A stretch of 64,000 nt of DNA from Caproicibacter fermentans (GTDB lineage: Bacteria > Bacillota > Clostridia > Oscillospirales > Acutalibacteraceae), in contig NZ_VWXL01000084.1 in assembly GCF_009746625.1 (NCBI RefSeq), positions 105,376-169,375 of the forward strand, in the 5' to 3' direction. The notes beneath the pieces are model-generated. The model was not told the origin of the DNA. It made no database searches and saw only the letters and a program-made list of their open reading frames with translations. The first letter of the stretch is position 1; each line of letters opens with the position of its first letter. Position numbers and translations under genes: made by a program. Shown here one piece after another: positions 16,248 to 23,528 of the stretch.

Positions 16248-18011
16248 ATGACTCAGAATCAATCGGTACTGGAATGGATGGAAAAGATGAAGGAGTTGGT
16301 CTGTCCGGACAGGGTGATCTGGATTGACGGGACTCAGGAGCAGCTTGAATCGTTGAGGGCCGAAGCTTGCAAAACCGGCGAGATGATCAAGCTCAATGAA
16401 GAGAAGCTTCCCGGCTGCTATCTTCATCGCACGGCCGTAAACGACGTGGCACGCGTGGAGGGACGCACCTTTATCTGCTCCCGCAGCGAGGAGGACGCGG
16501 GTCCGACCAATCATTGGATGGAGCCGTCAAAGGCCTATGAAATGCTGTACGGAATCGCAAAAAACAGCTATCGGGGCCGCACCATGTATGTGATTCCTTA
16601 TTCTATGGGCCCCGTGGGCTCTCCGTTTGCCAAAATCGGCGTTGAACTGACCGATTCCATTTATGTTGTTCTGAATATGAGCATTATGACCCGCGTCGGC
16701 AGCGAGGTTCTTGAAACCCTTGGCAACAGCAGCGACTGGGTGCGCGGCCTGCACTGCAAATGCGAGATCGACGAAGAAAAAAGATACATTTGCCATTTTC
16801 CGGAGGACAACACGATTATATCCGTCAATTCCGGTTACGGCGGAAACGTTTTGCTCGGGAAAAAATGCTTTGCGCTGCGCATCGCGTCCTTCCTTGGCAA
16901 AAACGAGGGCTGGATGGCGGAGCACATGCTGATCCTCGGCATTCAGAATCCGCTGGGCGAAATCAAATATGTGGCTGCGGCGTTCCCGTCGGCCTGCGGC
17001 AAGACGAATCTCGCCATGCTGGTCCCGCCGGAATTCTACCGGAAAAAAGGCTACAAAATCTGGACGGTCGGCGACGACATCGCCTGGATGCGCATCGGAC
17101 CGGACGGCAGGCTCTGGGCGATCAACCCGGAAAACGGATTTTTCGGCGTGGCGCCGGGAACCAACGAAAAATCGAACCCGAACGCCCTGGCGACGACAAA
17201 ATCCGGCACGATTTTTACAAACGTTGTGCATAATCTGGACGACAACACCGTCTGGTGGGAAGGATTGGACCACAATCCGCCGAAGAATGCCGTGGACTGG
17301 AAGGGCCGCCCGTGGGACGGCACCAGCAGCAAGGAAAAGGGAGCGCACCCGAACAGCCGCTTTACCGCGCCGGCGAAAAACTGCCCGTGCATCAGCCCCG
17401 AGTTTGAAAACGGGCGCGGCGTTCCGATTTCCGCGATTATTTTCGGCGGCCGCCGCGCGCGCACCACGCCGCTGGTGTATCAGTCCAGGGACTGGAACAA
17501 CGGCGTGTTTGTAGGCTCCATCATGGCGTCTGAAACAACCGCAGCCGCGACCGGCGCCGTGGGCGTCGTCCGCCGCGACCCGATGGCCATGCTGCCGTTC
17601 TGCGGCTACCATATGGGCGATTACTTCAAGCACTGGATCGATATGGGCGAAAGACTCGGCGACAAGGCGCCGAAGATCTTCAACGTAAACTGGTTCCGGC
17701 TGGACGACGAGGGCCATTTCATCTGGCCGGGCTTCGGCGATAATCTGCGCGTGCTCGAATGGATTCTGAAACGCTGCGAGGACAAGGCGGACGCGGTCGA
17801 CACCCCGATCGGCTTTGTGCCGAAGGCGGAGGACATCAACCTCTCCGGTCTGGATCTGACCGTCGACACGCTCAAGACGATTCTGAACGTCGACAGCGCG
17901 GACTGGACAAAGGAAGCCGACGGAATTGAGGAATTCTATCAGAAATTCGGCGACAAGCTCCCGAAGGAACTGAAAACGGAACTTAAAAAGCTGAAAGAAA
18001 AACTTGCATAA
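16248..18011 (+). CDS. pckG: Phosphoenolpyruvate carboxykinase (GTP)
   Basis: 587 residues, the size and motifs of the GTP-dependent class rather than the ATP class: FPSACGKTNLAML (kinase-1a/P-loop), WTVGDDIAWM (metal site), and GVPISAIIFGGRRARTTPLV. It interconverts oxaloacetate + GTP with PEP + CO2 + GDP. In fermenting anaerobes it often runs towards oxaloacetate, which I cannot judge here. ATG 16248 follows AAAGGAGAA; the frame is open 19 codons further without a ribosome site. It has its own promoter and terminator, so it is likely monocistronic. Confidence 0.95.
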   Translation: MTQNQSVLEWMEKMKELVCPDRVIWIDGTQEQLESLRAEACKTGEMIKLNEEKLPGCYLHRTAVNDVARVEGRTFICSRSEEDAGPTNHWMEPSKAYEMLYGIAKNSYRGRTMYVIPYSMGPVGSPFAKIGVELTDSIYVVLNMSIMTRVGSEVLETLGNSSDWVRGLHCKCEIDEEKRYICHFPEDNTIISVNSGYGGNVLLGKKCFALRIASFLGKNEGWMAEHMLILGIQNPLGEIKYVAAAFPSACGKTNLAMLVPPEFYRKKGYKIWTVGDDIAWMRIGPDGRLWAINPENGFFGVAPGTNEKSNPNALATTKSGTIFTNVVHNLDDNTVWWEGLDHNPPKNAVDWKGRPWDGTSSKEKGAHPNSRFTAPAKNCPCISPEFENGRGVPISAIIFGGRRARTTPLVYQSRDWNNGVFVGSIMASETTAAATGAVGVVRRDPMAMLPFCGYHMGDYFKHWIDMGERLGDKAPKIFNVNWFRLDDEGHFIWPGFGDNLRVLEWILKRCEDKADAVDTPIGFVPKAEDINLSGLDLTVDTLKTILNVDSADWTKEADGIEEFYQKFGDKLPKELKTELKKLKEKLA

Positions 18012-18023
18012 ATGATTCGTACG

Positions 18024-18065
18024 GAATGCGCCGGCTTGTCCCATTCGGGACGGCCGGCGCATTTC
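18024..18065 (+). terminator. Terminator after pckG
   Basis: GAATGCGCCGGC (18024-18035) pairs with GCCGGCGCATTTC (18053-18065); the tail is only weakly T-rich. Confidence 0.6.
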
Positions 18066-18167
18066 GTAGTGGAAGAAAATCAGCCGAAATTCCTTATAAT
18101 GCGGCATTGTTTTATAAAAAGTATGAATAAACTGTTTCTGAATTAAAAATTTTGTGTAAATGCAATA

Positions 18168-18196
18168 TTGCGTTTTCACAGAGGAACCGATATACT
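18168..18196 (+). promoter_or_regulatory. Promoter and leader of the purine permease
   Basis: TTGCGT, 17-bp spacer, TATACT. The roughly 65-nt leader contains a short CCGGC / GTCGGG hairpin followed by TTTTTATTTT (18219-18246), which could attenuate. It is too short for, and lacks the motifs of, a purine riboswitch. Confidence 0.55.
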
Positions 18197-18263
18197 TAAT
18201 CTGTAATCGAAACGGGACCCGGCAATTTTGTCGGGCGATTTTTATTTTACGGAGGAATCGAAA

Positions 18264-19643
18264 ATGGCAGACAGTACATCGTCGGCGATCCATCCCAAGG
18301 GCGACTTTTTTAACCTGAAGGGGAACCACACGGATATCCGCACGGAGATCATCGCGGGGCTTACCACATTTTTCACGATGGCTTACATCATTTTTGTAAA
18401 CCCGGCGATTCTCGGCGACGCCAAGATGGACAAGGGTGCGGTCATGCTTGCCACCTGCGTCGCCTCGGCGATCGGAACGCTTTTAAGCGGCCTTTTGTCC
18501 AACTACCCGCTGGCACAGGCGCCGGGCATGGGCCTGAACGCGTTCTTTGCCTACACCATCTGCGGCACTTACGGCTACTCCTGGCAGGCGGGCCTGTCCG
18601 CCGTGTTTATTTCGGGTGTCATTTTCATTGTGCTTTCCGCCGGAGGAATCCGCGAAAAAATCGTGGATGCGATACCGCTTCCCATGAAAAGGGCCATCAG
18701 CGGCGGAATCGGGCTGTTTATCGCTATCGTGGCGCTTAAGGGCGCGGGAATCGTCGCGCCGAGCGAATCCACCATCATTACGCTGGGCAATTTTACGAAT
18801 CCTACGACGGCGCTTGCCGTGATCGGAATTTTCATCACCGTCATCCTGGTGGTACACGGCGTAAAGGGCGGCCTGTTCATCAGCATTCTGGCAACCAGCG
18901 TCGTGGGCGCCGTGATGCAGTTCGGGCTCGGCGCCAACGTCGGCATTTCGCAGGGCCTTTCGGTCGGCGGCTCGCTTGCCCCGACCTTTGGCAAATTCAC
19001 AGGCGGCTTTTCCGAGCTGCTTCACACCAATCAAGGGATCGGGGTGGCGTTCTTCTCGCTGATTGCGGTCCTGATTTCCCTGACGATGGTCGACATGTTC
19101 GACACGGTCGGCACGCTGTACGGCACCGCCGGCAAGGCGGGCTTTCTGACCCCGGAGGGCAAGCTGCCCAACGCGACGAGGGCGCTGATGGCAGACGCGA
19201 TCGCAACCTCCGTCGGCGCGGTGTTCGGCACCTCCACCGTGACCACCTATGTGGAATCCAGCGCGGGTATTTCGGAGGGCGGCAAAACCGGCCTGACCAG
19301 CGTGACCACCGCCATCTGCTTCATCCTCGCGATTTTCCTCGCTCCTTTCCTCGGCTTTATTCCGGGCTCCGCGACGTATCCGGTCCTTCTGATCGTCGGC
19401 GTCATGATGATCGGCGGCGTGAGGGATGTTGACTGGGACGACATGGAAATCGCGATTCCCTGCTTTCTGACAATCGCGATGATGCCGTTCGCGTACAGCA
19501 TTTCCGAAGGCATCGCGTTCGGCAGCATCAGCTATTGCTTCATCAAGCTGGTGCGCGGCAAGGCCAAGGAGGTCAGCCCGATCATGTACGGAATTGCGGT
19601 GCTCTTTGTGATCCGCTATATTCTGGAGTACGTTCACTTCTGA
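18264..19643 (+). CDS. NCS2 family purine permease (AzgA/PbuG-like)
   Basis: 459 residues, twelve or more hydrophobic segments. NCS2/AzgA landmarks: EIIAGLTTFFTMAYIIFVNP near the N terminus, GLNAFFAYTICG, SGGIGLFIAIVALKGAG and TMVDMFDTVGTLYGTA with the conserved substrate-site acidic residue. AzgA-type members import guanine, hypoxanthine or adenine with protons. ACGGAGGAA sets the start at 18264. It has its own promoter and strong terminator. Confidence 0.9.
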   Translation: MADSTSSAIHPKGDFFNLKGNHTDIRTEIIAGLTTFFTMAYIIFVNPAILGDAKMDKGAVMLATCVASAIGTLLSGLLSNYPLAQAPGMGLNAFFAYTICGTYGYSWQAGLSAVFISGVIFIVLSAGGIREKIVDAIPLPMKRAISGGIGLFIAIVALKGAGIVAPSESTIITLGNFTNPTTALAVIGIFITVILVVHGVKGGLFISILATSVVGAVMQFGLGANVGISQGLSVGGSLAPTFGKFTGGFSELLHTNQGIGVAFFSLIAVLISLTMVDMFDTVGTLYGTAGKAGFLTPEGKLPNATRALMADAIATSVGAVFGTSTVTTYVESSAGISEGGKTGLTSVTTAICFILAIFLAPFLGFIPGSATYPVLLIVGVMMIGGVRDVDWDDMEIAIPCFLTIAMMPFAYSISEGIAFGSISYCFIKLVRGKAKEVSPIMYGIAVLFVIRYILEYVHF

Positions 19644-19659
19644 TTTTCAGTTTAACGGC

Positions 19660-19702
19660 GGGAAGCCCTTCTCCGAATTCCGGAGAAGGGCTTCCCTTTT
19701 TT
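19660..19702 (+). terminator. Terminator of the purine permease
   Basis: Perfect 16-bp stem (19660-19675 with 19681-19696) followed by six or more T residues. Confidence 0.93.
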
Positions 19703-19720
19703 CGTTCCGGGAGTGCGCCG

Positions 19721-20602
19721 TCAGCTGATGGCAACGCCCGCGCTGGCATAGCCCGCGATCGTATTGACCAGGGACACGCCCGTCGCGGTGGCCGAAAAGA
19801 CCATCAGCAGCCGCGTCTGGGCGGTGACCGGAATGGCGAGCCCGGGTGTGACGGCGTTGAAGGTATCGCCGATGGATATAACGCCGGTCAGCGGCGGAAG
19901 TGTCACCAGCGCGCCGGGGACCGGTGAAAACGTGTCGTCCGGTGTCGGCGAGCTGTAAAGCTGGGCGGTGACGGTCACGGTCGTACCGACAAGCGCAAGC
20001 GCCGCGGTAACGCTGAGATAGGCGGCGACGGAATTAATGACGCCGTCACGCGGCATCGAGAACGCGAAGTTGCTCAGGCCGGAGAGATCGATGACTCCTA
20101 AGGCGAGGACACCCGGAGCGTTCAGCCCGAACCCGATCAATCCCAGGGTTCCGACCAGACCTCCCGCCACGGTCGTCAGAGAGGTTGGAGTGCCGGAGGC
20201 GAACGGAATGATGGCACCCGCGCCCGCCGCGCCCGTGGGCCCCGTCGGCCCGGTCGGCCCGGTAACGCTCAGGCCCGCCGCGCCCGTGGGCCCTGTCGGA
20301 CCCGTCGGCCCGGTAACGCTCAGACCCGCCGCGCCCGTGGGCCCCGTCGGCCCGGTCGGCCCGGTAACGCTCAGGCCCGCCGCGCCCGTGGGCCCCGTCG
20401 GCCCGGTCGGCCCGGTAACGCTCAGGCCCGCCGCGCCCGTGGGCCCCGTCGGTCCGGTCGGCCCGGTAACGCTCAGGCCCGCCGCGCCCGTGGGCCCCGT
20501 CGGTCCGGTCGGCCCGGTAACGCTCAGGCCCGCCGCGCCCGTGGGCCCTGTCGGACCCGTCGGCCCGGTGGACCCGACGGGTCCGATAATACTGATACCC
20601 AT
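19721..20602 (-). CDS. Collagen-like spore-surface (exosporium-type) protein
   Basis: From ATG 20602 the frame gives 293 residues: a Gly-X-Y collagen-like region of [13 protein letters not shown] blocks joined by LSVT, then a hydrophobic beta-rich domain ending [16 protein letters not shown], like the BclA/BclB C-terminal trimerisation domains. In exosporium proteins the collagen stalk projects and the C-terminal domain forms the tip. The true start is probably upstream. Gly-X-Y codons ([20 protein letters not shown]) continue 5' of this ATG without a start codon until a TAA. A TTG at 20778 with GGAGGGG opens another frame, so a frameshift near 20690-20750 is likely. Confidence 0.75.
   Translation of the reverse strand: MGISIIGPVGSTGPTGPTGPTGAAGLSVTGPTGPTGPTGAAGLSVTGPTGPTGPTGAAGLSVTGPTGPTGPTGAAGLSVTGPTGPTGPTGAAGLSVTGPTGPTGPTGAAGLSVTGPTGPTGPTGAAGAGAIIPFASGTPTSLTTVAGGLVGTLGLIGFGLNAPGVLALGVIDLSGLSNFAFSMPRDGVINSVAAYLSVTAALALVGTTVTVTAQLYSSPTPDDTFSPVPGALVTLPPLTGVISIGDTFNAVTPGLAIPVTAQTRLLMVFSATATGVSLVNTIAGYASAGVAIS
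20228..20580 (-). repeat. 51-bp tandem repeats in the collagen-like gene
   Basis: Seven collagen blocks spaced at 51 bp (for example 20228 and 20279), each encoding [13 protein letters not shown] plus LSVT. Copies differ by scattered synonymous changes, so copy number may vary between strains or be mis-assembled. Confidence 0.9.
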
Positions 20603-20837
20603 GGGACCTGTCGGCCCGGTTGGGCCCGGCAGTCCTGGGAAGCCGGGAGGTCCCGGAAAGCCGGGAGGCCCCGGAGGCCCCGGAGGACAGAAGCGTCCGC
20701 CGGGCGCCGCAAAAGCGGGACTGGAGCTTCGACCGGATCCCGGCCGTTACGGCGTGGAAAACTTTGATTACAACCCAAGAAATCCCCTCCTGCTGTCAAA
20801 ACGGATTCGCCGGCAGTAGGCCGGCAATCTTTTTTAT

Positions 20838-20846
20838 CATAGTATG
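20838..20846 (-). promoter_or_regulatory. Possible mother-cell -10 element
   Basis: CATACTATG on the minus strand resembles sigma-E/sigma-K -10 elements. It lies ahead of the putative TTG start of the collagen-like gene. No confident -35 is visible. Confidence 0.3.
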
Positions 20847-20911
20847 CCGAAAGTTCTTTGGTGCCAATAAAATTTAAAAGAACTCACGGCGGGATTTGTC
20901 CAAATAAGGAA

Positions 20912-20952
20912 CAAAAGGCTTCCCAATCCGGCAAAGCCGGAATTGGGGAGCA
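20912..20952 (-). terminator. Terminator of the Cys-rich spore protein gene
   Basis: CCCAATCCGGC / GCCGGAATTGGG stem with TTTTGTT on the minus strand just after the stop at 20959. Confidence 0.75.
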
Positions 20953-20958
20953 GAGGGA

Positions 20959-21465
20959 TCAGCAGGAAATCCGCACGGCGGTGATACTGGCAAAGGATAC
21001 CGTGGATGCACCGCTCACGGTGAGGGAAACAACGCCGCCGGCAGGTACACTGACGATTGCCTGACCGCTGTAATTGGTGTCCGTCGTGGTAATAACGGCG
21101 GAGCCTGCGACCGGTACGCCGTTGAGAGCCAGACTTACCGTAACGCCCGCAAGAGGCGCCGTGACGGAAATATGATATTGAATCAAATAAACGCCCGGCC
21201 TGGTAAACAGCAGATTTCCGCCGGACAGTACGATGTCGGGAGTGGAGCTGCCGGTCCCGAAGACCACGGGCACGCCGGCCGCTACAGCCTGAGAAGCAGT
21301 CGTGTAATAAAACGCGTAGGAAGGAACCCTTGGATCACAGACGGGCGGACAGGGGACGCATTGGCAGCACTGGCACTGGCACTGGTACGGGCTGCGGTTA
21401 ATCGGAAGAAACGCGGGAAAAACCCTGTTGCAAGAACATGGATCGCTGCAACTAAAACAGCTCAA
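20959..21465 (-). CDS. Cys-rich spore-surface protein with C1q/BclA-like domain
   Basis: 168 residues from a TTG start that has AAGGAGG 7 nt upstream. The first 45 residues are Cys/Pro-rich (CFSCSDPCSC, then YQCQCQCCQCVPCPP), suited to disulfide cross-linking. The rest (YAFYYTTASQAVAAGVPVVF ... LVGVYLIQYHIS-like GVYLIQYHISVTAPL ... VRISC) is a beta-sandwich of the C1q/BclA C-terminal type. A sigma-K-like promoter lies upstream and a collagen-like spore gene downstream. I infer a late mother-cell coat or exosporium component. Not assignable to a named protein. Confidence 0.75.
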   Translation of the reverse strand: MSCFSCSDPCSCNRVFPAFLPINRSPYQCQCQCCQCVPCPPVCDPRVPSYAFYYTTASQAVAAGVPVVFGTGSSTPDIVLSGGNLLFTRPGVYLIQYHISVTAPLAGVTVSLALNGVPVAGSAVITTTDTNYSGQAIVSVPAGGVVSLTVSGASTVSFASITAVRISC

Positions 21466-21520
21466 AATAAAACCTCCTTTTCACTTATGCTGAACAATCT
21501 TTTACAGACCGTTCCCTGTA

Positions 21521-21547
21521 TATACTATGCGGGAAAGGAGAATTTGT
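21521..21547 (-). promoter_or_regulatory. Sigma-K-like promoter
   Basis: On the minus strand AC (21546-21547), 16-bp spacer, then CATAGTATA (21521-21529). This fits the known sigma-K pattern AC / CATAnnnTA. It precedes the Cys-rich spore protein by about 55 bp. Confidence 0.6.
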
Positions 21548-21591
21548 CTGCCGTTCGGCGAATTTCCGTACCGCTTTTCCCGGCGTTATGG

Positions 21592-21597
21592 TATAAT
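21592..21597 (+). promoter_or_regulatory. -10 element before the SDR gene
   Basis: TATAAT 38 nt before the GTG start; no good -35. Confidence 0.4.
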
Positions 21598-21635
21598 CGG
21601 CAGTGAGAATCAAAAGGGAGAAAGGGGAGTTTCGT

Positions 21636-22361
21636 GTGAAAAAAGCGCTGGTGACGGGGGCCTCCGGGGGAATCGGACAAGCGGTCGCCGCGCGGCTGGC
21701 CACCGACGGTTACAAAGTATATTTAAATTATTTTAAAAATGAAAAAGGCGCGCGCAGCCTTTGGGAAAGGCTGACGCGCGCCTGCGGCCCGGAATCCGCC
21801 GTTCTGGCGCGGGCGGATATTTCCGATTCCGCCCAGGCGGCGGAGCTGTTCCGCTCCGCCGGAAAGCTCGACCTGCTGGTCAATAACGCGGGGATTGCGC
21901 AGCAGAAGCTGTTCACCGACCTGACGGACGGCGACTGGGATCAGATGTTCAATGTGGATGTGCGCGGCGTCTTTCTGTGCTGCCGCGCCGCCCTTCCCGA
22001 TATGATCCGGGAAAAGAGCGGCTGCATCCTCAATATTTCTTCCATGTGGGGGCAGGTCGGCGCTTCGTGCGAGGCGCACTATTCCGCCGCCAAAGCCGCC
22101 GTCATCGGGCTGACGAAAGCGCTCGCGAAAGAGGTCGGGCCCTCCGGCGTGCGGGTCAACTGCATCGCCCCGGGCGTGATCGCCACCGAAATGAACGCGG
22201 GGTTTTCCGAACAGACCATGGAAGAGCTGCGGGAGGAAACCCCGCTGTGCCGCATCGGCTCCCCGGAGGATATTGCCGCGGCGGTGTCGTTTCTTGCTTC
22301 CGAACAGGCGGGCTTCATCACCGGGCAGGTCCTGGGGGTCAACGGCGGCATGGTGATCTGA
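21636..22361 (+). CDS. Short-chain dehydrogenase/reductase (FabG-like)
   Basis: 241 residues of the classical SDR family: TGASGGIGQAVA (NAD(P) site), NNAGIA, catalytic Ser in NISSMWGQ, YSAAKAAVIGLTK (YxxxK) and a C-terminal FITGQVLGVNGGM. FabG-like enzymes reduce 3-oxoacyl-ACP, but no other fatty-acid gene is near, so the substrate is open. The GTG at 21636 has AGGGGAG 6 nt upstream; the frame is open 11 codons further without a better site. Confidence 0.88.
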   Translation: MKKALVTGASGGIGQAVAARLATDGYKVYLNYFKNEKGARSLWERLTRACGPESAVLARADISDSAQAAELFRSAGKLDLLVNNAGIAQQKLFTDLTDGDWDQMFNVDVRGVFLCCRAALPDMIREKSGCILNISSMWGQVGASCEAHYSAAKAAVIGLTKALAKEVGPSGVRVNCIAPGVIATEMNAGFSEQTMEELREETPLCRIGSPEDIAAAVSFLASEQAGFITGQVLGVNGGMVI

Positions 22362-22395
22362 CTAACCGGGAAAATGGCAAAACGGCTGCTCCGGC

Positions 22396-23367
22396 TCAGA
22401 CCTCGGTCAGCAAAATTTCGCAGTCCCCCTTCACGGTGTACCGGCCGAACCCCGCGGGAAGGAAAATGCTGTCCCCTTTCGCAAAGGTCAGAAGCGTACG
22501 GCCGCGGTCCAGAATCAGCGCGTCGCCGCTCAGGCATAAAATGGACTGAAAGCTCTTTTCACTCGCGCAAAGCGCGTGTTCCGTGATTTTCATGCGGTTG
22601 ACGGTGAAATATTCGCACGAGCCGAGCAGGGTTTTCACGCAGCCCGGTTCCCGGATTTCGTCCCCCTGCGGGCCGACGGGACGCGCGGGGCGGCTCCGGC
22701 GGGTGACGTCGAGCGCCTGCGGGATATGCAGCTCCCGCGGCTTTCCGTCCGCGCCCGGGCGGCCGTAATCGTAAATGCGGTAGGTCAGATTGGAATTCTG
22801 CTGGATTTCCGCAATCAGAATCCCCGCGCCGATGGCGTGCAGCGTTCCGGATTCGATCATCAGTACGTCCCCGGGGTGCACCGTGACCTTGTTGAGGACT
22901 TCGGTCAGCGTGTTGTTCTCAATCCGTTCGCGGAATTCCTCTTTGGAGATTTCGTGGTCGAAGCCGTAATAGAGGTACGCCCCCTCCTCGCAGTCGACGA
23001 TGTACCACATCTCGGTTTTGCCGAATCCGCCGCCGTGCGCGCGCGCGTACTCGTTGTCGGGGTGAACCTGAATGGAAAGCGCGTCCTTTGCGTCGATCAG
23101 TTTGATCAGCACCGGAAAATCGGGGAATTTTTCGCAGTCGGATCCGAGAACCCGCCTTCCGGCCATTTTAAAATATTCGTTCAGAGTCAGATCCCGGCAC
23201 TCGCCGTTCGCGATGACCGCGGGCCCGTCCGGGTGGCAGGAAAGGACCCAGCTTTCCGCGACTTTCGCCGCGCTGCTCTGCTGATGGTATTCGGTTCTCA
23301 GCCGGGTGCCTCCCCAGATATAATCCTTACAAACGGCGTTCAGCCGGATCGGATACAGCTGTTCCAT
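22396..23367 (-). CDS. manA: Mannose-6-phosphate isomerase, class I
   Basis: 323 residues, short Firmicutes type. N terminus KDYIWGGTRL, metal-site IQVHPDN (about 95-101), GKTEMWYIVDCE, then VHPGDVLMIESGTLHAIGAGILIAEIQQNSNLTYRIYDYGR. It interconverts fructose 6-phosphate and mannose 6-phosphate. ATG 23367 is chosen because AAGGAG lies 8 nt upstream. A TTGTAA-17-TATAAT promoter is at 23427-23455. The gene is convergent with the SDR gene 34 bp away. It could supply the phosphohexomutase at 0.9-2.4 kb. Confidence 0.92.
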   Translation of the reverse strand: MEQLYPIRLNAVCKDYIWGGTRLRTEYHQQSSAAKVAESWVLSCHPDGPAVIANGECRDLTLNEYFKMAGRRVLGSDCEKFPDFPVLIKLIDAKDALSIQVHPDNEYARAHGGGFGKTEMWYIVDCEEGAYLYYGFDHEISKEEFRERIENNTLTEVLNKVTVHPGDVLMIESGTLHAIGAGILIAEIQQNSNLTYRIYDYGRPGADGKPRELHIPQALDVTRRSRPARPVGPQGDEIREPGCVKTLLGSCEYFTVNRMKITEHALCASEKSFQSILCLSGDALILDRGRTLLTFAKGDSIFLPAGFGRYTVKGDCEILLTEV

Positions 23368-23426
23368 CTGAAACACTCCTTAAGAAACATGGATTTTGTC
23401 AGCGAATGAAAATAATCCCAAAAACG

Positions 23427-23455
23427 ATTATACCCGGATTGACGCGCAATTACAA
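23427..23455 (-). promoter_or_regulatory. Promoter of manA
   Basis: Minus strand TTGTAA, 17-bp spacer, TATAAT. Confidence 0.65.
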
Positions 23456-23474
23456 TTACAGAACGAAAAAAACG

Positions 23475-23512
23475 AAAATCCCGCCGCCGGTCCGACCGGC
23501 GGCGGGATTTTA
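23475..23512 (-). terminator. Terminator of the CoA-disulfide reductase fusion
   Basis: Perfect stem AAAATCCCGCCGCCGG / CCGGCGGCGGGATTTT with a T-rich tail (TTTTCGTTTTTT) on the minus strand. Confidence 0.9.
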
Positions 23513-23528
23513 AACATGCGGGAAGCGT

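Noticed and set aside
18197..18263. Purine riboswitch ahead of the NCS2 permease
   Set aside because: The leader is too short and lacks the conserved loop sequences; only a small hairpin is present.
16527..18329. 600-codon minus-strand frame opposite pckG
   Set aside because: Arg/His/Val-rich translation with no family resemblance; pckG on the other strand has every expected motif.
20228..20580. CRISPR array
   Set aside because: The 51-bp periodic repeat is coding (collagen-like), with no unique spacers.
20037..20819. Plus-strand Pro/Gly/Val-rich frame opposite the collagen-like gene
   Set aside because: It is the mirror of the Gly-X-Y repeat; the minus strand has the non-repetitive BclA-like domain.
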